From the NCBI RefSeq assembly GCF_041381155.1, contig NC_091142.1:8303340-8367339 (forward strand): a stretch of 64,000 nucleotides of DNA, read 5' to 3'. The notes under the pieces were generated by a model, which had not been told where the DNA came from, ran no database searches, and saw only the letters and a program-made list of their open reading frames with translations. Numbering within the stretch: the stretch's first letter is position 1; each line of letters opens with the position of its first letter. Position numbers and translations under genes: made by a program. Source of the DNA: Argopecten irradians (lineage: Eukaryota > Mollusca > Bivalvia > Pectinida > Pectinidae). Positions 23,875 to 35,400 of this stretch are shown here, piece after piece.

Positions 23875-24400
23875 TTTGGATTTGACTTTGAGCATCATGA
23901 TATTAAACCTTGAGCACCATATTGTGTATTTGACCTTGAGCACCATGATACTTGGATTTGACCTTCAGCATCATATTTGGATTTAATCTAGAGCATAATG
24001 GTATTTAACCTTGAGCACCATATTTGTATTTGATCTTGAGCATCATGATATTTGGATTTGACCTTGATCACCATATTTGGAGTTGACCTTGAGCACCATA
24101 TTTGTGTTTGACCTTGAGCACCATATTTGTATTTGACCTTCAGCTTCATATTTGGATTTGACCTTGATCACCATATTTGGAGTTGACCTTGAGTTTCATA
24201 TTTAGATTTAACCTTGACACCATTTTATTTGGATTCGGCCTTGAGCATCACAATATTTGGATTTGACCTTAAGCACCATGATACATGTATCTTGATTTGA
24301 CCTTGAGCACCATATTTAGATTTGACCTCGAGTACCATATTATTTTGATATTTGTATTTAATATGAAATTGATATTTTGACTTCCACCACACACATCACC
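23875..24400. repeat. Degenerate short tandem array (TTTGACCTTGAGCACCATAT)
   Basis: Roughly eighteen units of 25-35 bp around TTTGACCTTGAGCACCATAT plus a TTTGGA tail. The reverse complement contains CTCAAGGTCA, again an extended nuclear-receptor half-site. It follows the 165-bp array after a transposon copy. No coding frame is present. Confidence 0.75.
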
Positions 24401-24955
24401 AATATTTGGATTTAGAAGAAAAAACTTTCAAGAACATTTACCTTTTTAAATTAATATACATTTGATCTTACTTTAATATCAATATTTCATCTTTACATTT
24501 AACACATCATTTGTATATAATTTTTCATGAGTTAATGACCCTGAACACAACATTGATAAAGTGTTGACAAGAGCTTCAAACAAAATACCTAGGTACTGGC
24601 ATTCTGTTGGTAGTAACAAATGATATAGAAAAGTCGGACATAAAATTATGAGATTTGTTTAGAACTCTTTTTAGATACGCTGATTAGATATCTACAATTG
24701 TGTAAAAAAAACCACAACAGACATTCTAGATAGTCACACAAACAACACATTGCCAAATGATAATGGTTTATTATTTTTTCATAAATAGATGTGACATGGA
24801 CCGTATCAATCCCTAGCTTATATTGTGTAGCATGCACACAAATGATCATTTAAAATTCCCAATGTTCATTTCACACCAGCACTTATTCCAAGTTAGCACA
24901 TTAAGTCAAATGCGTCAAGGACACATATTAATCAATCGTTATCTTGAGAAGACCA

Positions 24956-24961
24956 TTTATT
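24956..24961 (-). terminator. Candidate eIF3C polyadenylation signal
   Basis: TTTATT on +, that is AATAAA on the - strand, about 350 nt after the eIF3C stop. Another lies at 24,767-24,772. The choice between them is uncertain without transcripts. Confidence 0.3.
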
Positions 24962-25310
24962 TTAGTCCAGCAATCTCCTCTAAGTTATCAAAACTAATTC
25001 CATGTTATTTCTACATGATCACTTCACTTAAATAGGAATACACAGTCCATTCCTAACAATCTGATGCAAACTTATATTTGCAATATATACACTATCAATT
25101 CCCAATCCAAATGCTTCAATTTGAACTGACAAGGTACAAATCATGAGTTTGCTGAAAATTTTTGAGAATAACAAAAATTCTTCAAGAAAAGCACTCTCCT
25201 TCAAATTAGACAGGATGTCAAATATAGAAAAAATGTTGACGATTTCTCACAAAATATCTTGGAATTCCAACAGTTACTTAAACAATCTTTGAACACTTGA
25301 CGAGGCAGAT

Positions 25311-26411
25311 CTAATACCTTTGTTGTTGTCGCTGATTTCGACGACCTGAAAATAGCAAAACAAGAAATAAATAAGACATATGACTATTTGTATCTTGTAG
25401 AACATATGAAAAGTTACATTTAATAGTAGGTATTACTGTATTCAGCCCAATGAGGGGCCCTAGTCTTTAAAGGCCCACTACCTTTCCGGAGAAAAAAAAT
25501 TAAAGGTTTCTTAAAAACATTAATATCATAAGAAAATACATATCGATGGCCGAAGATGAGGTAACAACACCAAATATATGCAAGATTTCCTGCGTAATAT
25601 AAGATAACTGTGGAGATTCATGTCGCTGTTTTGCCGTCTGGTGCAGTGACAGTCAACTACCGCGCGGTATTTGGGTCAACGGCGGGAATCATAAGACGAC
25701 CCGCATTAAAAAAAATTAACATACTATTTACTTTAATTAAATTGTTCAGAAGATGATGATAAGTGTAGTATTAACGGTAAGTTTATAATAACTTTTGCGA
25801 CTCTACAAAATTATCAATCTCGTTTTACATTCCCATTTTAAAAATTAAAAGCCGTTTCGGAAAGGAAGTGGGCCTTTAAGTTTATATAGAGTTAAAACTG
25901 TCTATAAAGACTAACCAATGGGGAAAATGGTCACTAATTATAAAAGACAAAATGTCTTAATACACAAGTCAAATTGTGATATTAATGGTCTTCATATAAG
26001 CAGGTGGTCTTTATACAGAGGTTTGGTCTCAAGAAGCCCTCTCAATTTTCTTACAATTTCAAGGCATTCAATGTGGTACATATTAACATGTTCGTAATGA
26101 ATTACAGTTTTGTAACTTTTATAAAAAAATTTATGTGATAATCTGTTAGGATCAAGATGACTACAAACCTTCCCAGCTATTCTGGTTCTGATTATTGTAG
26201 CCTCCATATTGTTTCCAGCCGGGCTTGTTATCGTTATTACGGTTGTCGTTATAACGGTTTTTGTTTTGCCATCCCCCCTTATCGCCGTCGTTGTAACGGT
26301 TCTTGTTTTGCCATCCTTTGTTATCTCCGCCGCCGTCGTAGCGTTTCTGATTTCCTTTTCCCTGCCAGCCACCTTGGTTCTGGTTGTTATTTTGATAGTT
26401 GAACTGTTGGT
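25311..26411 (-). CDS. EIF3C: eIF3C C-terminal tail, last two exons
   Basis: Exon 26169-26411 is joined to exon 25311-25345 in phase 1. The first encodes a low-complexity tail made of repeats such as [20 protein letters not shown], rich in Asn, Gln, Gly and aromatic residues. The second adds [11 protein letters not shown] and the TAG stop at 25311-25313. Animal eIF3C proteins end in short Arg/Gly/Gln-rich tails; this Asn/Trp/Tyr-repeat form is longer than the human one. It is GC-richer than its surroundings, and all frames are fairly open because of the repeats. The two near-identical blocks in the exon (each with GGATGGCAAAACAA and AACCGTTA) suggest recent internal duplication. Confidence 0.85.
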
Positions 26412-29400
26412 CTGAAACACAAATGCATCAAAGTAAGGAACTGTGTAAATTCTACAATAGTTGTTTTCCGAATTTTACAAATACTTCAGATATTTAAAAA
26501 AAAAATCTTTCTTATGAATTACAAAAAAATAAACCACAAAAAGTTTTAATATCAGATACTAATATAAAATCAATTCTGAAGTAACTGAGAGGTTAATTTG
26601 TTGGCATATGTACAAGCTTTGTTTGAATTTAGATCTATTGAAATGTAAAATTTGACATTTTACCCTTTTAAGATTTCCACTGAATTAAGATATTGTTCAC
26701 AAACTTGGAAGTCAATATTCCTTAATTAGAAGCCAAAATTAACATGTTTAATTATTTCAATCTTCATAACCTTGAGAATAATAAGGTCATTTGATTTAAT
26801 TAACTGAGTATCATGTGATTCATGCAGACCTGAAATACAAAACTTTTGACCTGGTTTGACCCCTGTGACTAATCAAATCAGGTCAAGGTCATTCATTTAA
26901 ACCAACATGAGAGCTCCTCCTCCCAGAATGTCACTGGCTCTACTATAGGACCCCTATATTACGGAACTGTAATAATTAATGGAATATTTGGATACAGAGA
27001 AATAAATTTAATATCATATTTACATTTAATAAATTATTTATCAAGTGATACTATCCAGAGGAAAGAAAGGAAAAAAACATTTCTTGAATACGGAAACCGA
27101 AACTCAATTATAGATTATTATATATCTTTAATTTTGTGACATCACAATACATGATGCACATCTTTATAGTGACATCATATCATTATTCGAGAATATGCTG
27201 TTACTAGGTATGTAGTTTAAAAGCATTTAATGATCGATATGTGAAAGGTGCTAAATGAAGAATGTGTTTTCCGATTTTAATTTTAAAAATGATTTAATCT
27301 AATTATGTTTGTGCATACATGTATTATCAGTATTTATCAACAAAACACTTGATAAAAACCAAGCCACATCAAAGTTCAGTGGAAGTTTATAATCTGGACA
27401 CTTGATTTATTCTACAACACATTATTGTACCAAGGTATTCATTCTGAAACATTACAATTTGTCATTTCAATTTTTTCCGTTTTAAAAGTGTTCCCACTTA
27501 CTAGGGTCCACTGTGCATATACTAGCAATAAAAGGATTTCCCAAACCAAAACCAGGGTGAAAATAAAGGGAGACAACCCGCAATCTCGCACACCAATAAC
27601 CTCCCAACATCCACGCAGCTGTTGGAATAGCCTTGGACATAACCAATCAAACGACAGAGGAACGGGAAAGGGCAGATAACTCACACCGAGTGAAGGAACT
27701 CACCACTCCAAGTGATATTGCGAGTCAAATCATCACTGTATTGAGAGAGTGTCAAACGTTTATACTGCTTAAATAAAAGGCCCATGAGGCACGTCACCTG
27801 AGTTGTTTTTCTACCTTCTTTCTGATGTTCCTTTTACTCATTTATCCCTGAAAATTTGTAATGGACTAGTCTAGTCTTTGATCTAGAAGAGTCTAAATGT
27901 GTCTTCTGGGGTGAATAAGTTAAGAAATCTTATTCATATAGCAGAAATATTGATGAAATTGTAAATTCTAGAAGAAATGTCAGTTAAAATGACGGAGATT
28001 CTGATATCATGATAAATATCCTGACCTACAGAAACAGAAATTTCACAAAGAAGAGTTTCATGTTTTAATTCATACAACTATGCAGCCAAGTACCTGTGTT
28101 GTTGATAACTAGCAATATGTGATGAATATTCTACATGTTCCAAGAAAAATTATTTATAAGCTTTCATATGAAATCTTTAGATCATTATATGAGAAATGTG
28201 TTTACAGTATAATTTACGGACTATGCTTGGTTTAATTAACTCATTCATTCCCAATAGACAACAGATGAAAGGCAATCAAACAATATGTCAAACAAGACGA
28301 CATCTCAGTGGACCTAAAAAGCTCATTAAAGCACTGTATCTAGTTAAAGAAAGTTTAAATATTAATAGATACACACTTCAGGATCCGATGGAAATACAAA
28401 GTCTTGTTAAACATGCAATAGAGGAAAGAAAAGGGGAATTTCTAGAAAACTCGCCTGTATCAGAAGCTACATTGCTGGTTTTGACTGCTGCAATATCGAG
28501 AGGTACATACTGTACTGTAGCTGTGTGAGCACAACTTTGAAGTAATCTAATTCATAAGACTCTTAATATGAAGTTACCCTCAAATTCACTTTGTTAGGTA
28601 ACCAAGGTGTTACTAAAGGTTTCACCTAGTTTAGTGAGGTCGGAGGTCGGAACATCTGTCTTTCATACCAAGCATATGAAAGAGTATTTTTCTCTCATAT
28701 CATATCATTTATGAGAACTTATTTGCTGAAAAGTGAAAATAATACAATTTTTTGCTCCAATGTTTGGCATTTCAGTGCACCATTTTGATGACTCTATAAT
28801 GCATAACATATATATTTTAGCAATTATCATATTTTCTTTTCCTAACTTCCAGACTTTGATAGAACAATTATTGAGAATTTATTAATGCAGCATATTTTTC
28901 CCCTAATCAATTTTGACCTGATTTTTTAAATGGCGCAGAAATAAGTATGATATTTATAGTATATCCTTCCTTGTCACTTGCTTCTAAGTTATGCAACATT
29001 GTGCATACTTATGCAACCTAGACGCCAACAGGATGTTAGCACAAAGTACATAGGAATACTATCCTTTATAAGAAAACTAGTAGATCAATAGATTGTTAAA
29101 GTTTCTTCTGTATTTATATATTTCATGTTTTCAAAACATTTTCATTACACGGTTAAAGGAAATTCATGAAAACTATTTTGCTATTCAATACTCTTTTACC
29201 CCTTTGTAAAATCCCGTTTGCTCTTTTCTACTGAATATCAAAATCTGATCGCAAACAATATAACAAATATTTTCACAAAAAAGGTATGAAGATTTCAGCA
29301 CCTTTCCCAATTTTGAAAGGCAACCATTTGATTCCAGTTACTGATAATGTTAAAGTGAAATCAACAGATGCAACCTATGGGGCACTTAAAATGAGTCAAA

Positions 29401-32400
29401 TGATAAACCGACTTCAGAAAAAGTTTAGTTATTAAGTTCTTAGTACAATAACCACCGCTTTTTGTGAATTAGTAAATAATGATTAATATGGTTATTTAGT
29501 GAATTAGTTTTCCCCCCCCCCCCAAATTCATAATAACTTTGTGATTTAGTAATACTAAGTCTACAAAAGAGCTACTACTAAGGGAAGTAGTTCATCTGCT
29601 TCTAAATTCTCTCTTACTTTGTTTGCCGAAGAAAAGGTTTCCTTGCTTGAGGTCCATAATCCTTTCATTATTGTCCACAAGGGAGGAGACTTTCTCGGAG
29701 AGTTGGAGGGCGAGAGACTGGAGACGAGTCGGTTCAGTACGATGCATCACCACTGTTTGTGTTGGCTCATCCAGGGACGCCTGTCAAAGGAAACAATGAA
29801 TATTGAATACTGTACAATAAAGACGCCTGTCAAAAGAAACATTGAATAATAATCGTGTTGGCTCATCCAAGGATGTCGGTCAAAGGTAACATTGAATAAT
29901 GAATACTTTAAAAAAAAAAAGACGCCTGTCAAAAGAAACATTGAATACATCACATAATCATGTTGGTTCATCCAGGGATGTCTGTCAAAGGAAACATCGA
30001 ATATTGAATACTGTAAAAAAAAAGACGCCTGTCAAAAGAAAAATCGAATAATAATCGTGTAGGCTCATCCAAGGATGCCTGTCACTCAACTACTTAAATA
30101 TACTCCAAATTTTATTGATAGGAATCTCCATTCAATTTTCAAATTGGCGAATTTTTTTTGTGTGAACATTTTTTTCTTTCTTTTTTCTTTGCAAACTTAT
30201 TTCGGAATGGAAAGGGCAAAATTCAGTTAAGATGGTTTCCTGTGATTGTGATAGAGACCATTAAAATATTACATACACTGGAACCTTGTTGATACGAACT
30301 CCGATAATTCGACAACCTGGCTTAATACGAAGTACTTTGCCGGTCCCGGCCGAATTCCCTGTTTATCTTTGTTTAAAGACCTCGGATAATTCGAATTCAG
30401 AAAACTCGAAGAACTCGGATAATACGAAGTAAATTTTGGGTCCGAATGACAAAAATCATACATAAAATGTTCTTATAACTCGATATGAGATTTTTTGGAC
30501 AACTTCGCCGAAAATGCCGTTTTTTCTTTTTCATAAATCTGCTGTAGAACAGCATTTCAAAAAACGATATCTCGGTTTTATTGTTATAATTTTGCAACTA
30601 CCATCAGAGATTTTGACATCTCTCTTGTTCACATCATTTTACGGCAGGGATCTAGTCTAGATATACCAAGTAAAAAATCGTCAGTAGACATGAGAACTCG
30701 CTTAATTCGAACACTCGGATAACTCGAAGTTTTATCTTGGTCCTTTCGAGTTCGTATTAACCGAGTTCCACTGTATTTCAAAACAGTCCTTAAGTTAAAA
30801 TTTAAAACAAGCTTTGCGATTTCCCTTTCAACTATTCAGTGATTTTTTCAGTGCATTTGTAGATAATGAAATACTCAAAAACCAAACTCTTAAAGATGTT
30901 CAAACCGCCGGCAAATGGTATTTGTTCACTATCAAAATTAGGAGAAGACGATTTAGTATTTTTCTTCAGTTACAAAAGTTACTTACTTTACACCATTACC
31001 AACATTGAAAAGTATGAGCTCCTAATTTTACTTCAAGTTAAAGATATGAAAAATAATTAATTGCATCCCGAAAAAATTCCGTGGCACTATATCCTATATG
31101 GAATGAAGTACTGATTGCGCATGCACCAAAGGCAAAATAAATTATTTTATATTATTTTTTGTGTTAATTAGACATATATATACACGATAATACACCAATT
31201 ATTGTTCAAATAATGAATATTATTTATGCCAGACATGTTAACCTTTGGTGAGCAAAAAGAGGTAGATTTTTGACTCAAAAGCGGTAGCATTACACGCGGC
31301 ATTTTTCGCGACGCATCATGGACATATTAATATCAATAATATGCAAAATAAATATAAAAACATATTTTATTAACAAATTATGATTTAACTTTAAATATTA
31401 CCATAGGCCTTGCATTGGTGGCTCATTTTGTATTTTTTAAATGTTAATTAAGGCTTACATTAAATTTAGAAGATAAAAAATGCCAATAAATACATTGTAT
31501 ACTTTTATTTCAATCCTATTTATCACCTTTTTTAATTATAGATTTTGTCTATTTTTTGGGTTTTTTTTCTTCACTTTTTTTTTGTAATACATACTGGACT
31601 CATTTTCTTTTGATTTATGCAAGAAAAAATACAAATTTTTGTTTCTTACACCAATATTCTAGAGAAATAATCACCCTGAAAAAAAAATTAAGTGATATCC
31701 TGAAAAAATATACCAAAATCCGTCTCCTTTATTAGAATCACCCCATTCCAAAATGGCGGCCATTACGATTGCAAAGCTTATGATTTTCAACAGACACTGT
31801 ATGCCTATTTTACATTAAAAACGTGAGTAAATCATTTCAATTATAGGTAGTGTTTGTTTTTGAAATGATGCTTACTAGTTTTAAGCACAAAAATTATTGA
31901 AAGGCCAGATGATTGTTTCCTTACGGTAGGCCTACGTAATACACATCGTTACACTCAGACACGCGTGAAATAGGCTAAGCAAGTGACACCACCAAGCCAA
32001 GGTGGAACTAGCCCCAGGCTTCTAATAAGCACCAGTGGGTGTTGGTCAGGGAGTGTTCACACCTCCTTTGTTTACTTAATTATGAAGCCAGTCCCCCTAC
32101 TCAGTCTGGTATGCATTTTGAAGCCACCATGGCAGCCCCAACCGACTATGAAAAATTCAGAAATCGGAAGAAAAAAAAATGAAGACGATGTTTTGGAGAA
32201 ATCGGAATATTTGGATATTAAGGCGGTAGGCGGAATATCAGTCTCAAAAGCGGTAGACTTCCGCCAGAATCGGTAGGGTTAACATGTCTGTTTATGCTCT
32301 GTCGGCGGTGGAGCATCTTTAACTTGCATTAAAGCCAAATGATTGCCTTACCATGAGCTCCTCATTCAGAATCATTTTACTGATGATGGAGTGTACGATT

Positions 32401-35400
32401 GACCTCTCCAGCTCGAACATGTTGGCCAGGGTAACGAGACTGAGTGAATCGTACACACTACTGTAGGTAAATAAGTAGGTACGTAGACTCTCCTCCTGGA
32501 TCTTTGTCGTGATCATATCCTGTACTTTTTCTGGCTTAAAGAACAGGTCCCAAACCTGAAACAAACATGTATACTGTATTACAGCCGGCCATTTTGTAGC
32601 GATTAATATTTTTCATGATTTCACAAGACATTGCTATGATGATAAATGCAAAAATTTGATCTGCGAAACATTGCAAAATTATTGAATCATTATATACCCT
32701 AAAAGCCAGATCATGAAAATCAAGATGGTTTTTAAAATGGAATTTCTCAATTAAAGTTAAAATAATCATGTCAAAAAATTCATGTGCAATTAAGGAAAAA
32801 GTGTGATCCCTAACAAGAGCTGTTGGAAAACCACATAACTTGCCAAATAGCAAGTATCATGAATAAGAGTGATCAACTCTGGTGTAACCTCCCTTACAGA
32901 GGTAAACCAGTCGGTGGTTTTTTTTTTGCTGCTAGTCATTTGGACTATATAATCATTAGTCCAAATTAAATATACACCCGTACTTCAGTCATGATCAGCA
33001 AAGGATTTTAGACTACCACTCTTATGAAATATAGAATTAGTAGTCGTGGGCATCAGACTAGTGCTTAAAAGTTGTAGACTGGTAAAATAATCTGTTTACT
33101 TATTATATTACTGTACTTCCTATGTCTTTGAATAGCCTTTGAGATATCATGTATATAAATAATGATAATTCATTATCTTGGACACCACAAAGATTTCAAT
33201 TTCTTCACAGTAGTTCATACCTTTGTGCTCATCTTTTCATTGATGATGTAATTCTTGCACTCTTTCCAGTTTCCGGTTTTCATTGCCTTTGAAGCTGCTA
33301 CAACATGTTCCCTCATACTTTCTGGTGGGCCTGTCAGGGTCTGTCGCTCGCTCATCCGTAACACGTGATGGAAGTTTTTACTGATCATACGCCGACGGGC
33401 ATCCATCTCGTGAGCTGTGTATAAAAAACATCACAGCTTCTAACTTTTCTTATGAATGGGAATGCATAAGAATAAGAAACTAAAGTTCTTTTGATGAGGG
33501 CTACATGTATCAATCTTGATGCAATTCAAGTTGTCATTGTACCGAAGCAATCTCTCTCACATTATAGGACCTACAATTTGATGTAAGTTCAAATTACCTA
33601 TTGAAGCCAGAGTACTTGGTGAAATACCATCAACCTATGGCCTGTTCCTTGAGGTAGTCAGATCCCTCTAAGCAACCTACATGCCTTGTATAAGGAATTT
33701 AATCAGATTTTGCTAGTGGAGGAGAAAGCCTGAGTACTAGGTGAAAAACCATCACCCACAGATGCCCCCTATAATTGATACCTACCTGCCATGTAGGGTA
33801 TCTCCATCAGCATGGCGGACACTAGATAAACACACTCCAGCTGCTCCAGGTTAATGTGCATGTGGTACGGCAGCAGACGTCGCTTCTCTATCTTCTCCTG
33901 TTCTGGTGTCCTCTCATGTTGTCTTTGTAGCAAAAGTCCCTGGTAACAAAAATAACCAAATATGAACTGACTTGTTGGTTTGAATACAGACACAAGAGGT
34001 ATTAGGTAGATTTCCATTGCTATTAAAGATATTTTAATGGAACATAGACCGATATCTTTAATTAATGATATTGCAAATAATGTTGCATTCCAAATATTCT
34101 CAATTCAAAGAAATATTTCAGAAATATTTGTTCATATTGGCAATGTTCATAAATAGTTATACATGAATTGAGAATATTTGGAATACAACATTAATATCAT
34201 TAATAACAATAAAGATATGTTCCAATAAAATGTCATTAAAGCAATATAGATAAGTTTCCAGTGGATATAATTTACACACTGAGGCATAGTTATTTTTGGA
34301 AAGTATTGCACAAATAAAGATCTCTTTTGACATAGAAATTGCACAGCTAAAATAGCCCACATCAGCTTCACATTGAAGGGCGACTTACCTGGGCTAGGAG
34401 TTCCTTAGCACGACCTCCACTCTGTATATCGACTAGAGCGTTATGTGCGTCACGTGTCATACCCTGACGGAAGGCACACAGACCAAGCTGTACCATTGTC
34501 CTGTTGTAGAGGATCTAGAGGAGGGAAGTCAAACAGGTGCTCTTTATCAACACATTTCAAATTAATGGATATATATGCAGAAGCTAATGGATTAACGGAG
34601 AAAAGTTCAGCAAGTGCTCTAAATTTACAGAAAAAATGTTTTACAGTAGTAAACTTGAGTGAGGTCTATAGGCTGTAATATGCAATCCTCTAAAAATAAA
34701 CAAAGAATTAAACCCCATAGATGTTCAACAGTTCCTTTGATTGAAATTTTTTGCAAAGCATTAGTTTTTCATGAGATTCCGTTACCAACTAAATATGCGA
34801 AAGCTCTTATCACATACGAAAATATTTACGCAAACAGTAACATCAACAGCATACATGACATTTGAAATGAATGACATTGAATTTGACCTGTTGACATCAA
34901 TGTACCTATTAACATTGACACACAATGACCCCTGACCTGTGTGGGACATCAGAGTGGTGTATGTTGTCCTGGTAGAGGAGGACATGAGCATGAGGGGTCC
35001 TCGGGCCTAGGTACCAACGGTCCAGTGCAGGGCATGGTGGTAAATTTGGCACAGCATCGCCCGTGTCCTCAGACGATCGGTGTTATCCTTAGCATAGATG
35101 TATTTACACAGGTCTGCCATTAGGACCTTACTGGTATCCACTCCCTGTCAATTAAAAGTTCAAGGTGAACGTGACCTATTAAGTCAAAGGTCAATGTTAC
35201 TGTGACCAATCAAGTCAAAGGTCAAGGTTAATGTGACCTATACAAATCAAGGTCAAGGCACGGCTATATTCTGGAAAGTTTAAAGTAGAAATAATGAAAT
35301 GTTTCCTTTTTTTATGCAGACAGTATTTTGAATCACAAAGTTTGAAATCTTACACTTATTCAATATTGAAAACTAGGAAAAAAGTACAAAAACAATATGA

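Noticed and set aside
22805..24400. CRISPR-like repeat/spacer array
   Set aside because: The host is eukaryotic, units are degenerate and contiguous, and there are no unique spacers of fixed length.
25992..26420. 142-codon - strand ORF rich in Thr, Ile and Arg
   Set aside because: It is an alternative frame of the repeated eIF3C tail exon. The correct frame joins neighbouring exons in phase.
31983..32276. 97-codon + strand ORF
   Set aside because: It sits inside the nested transposon, has no recognisable domain and spans the element's internal repeat.
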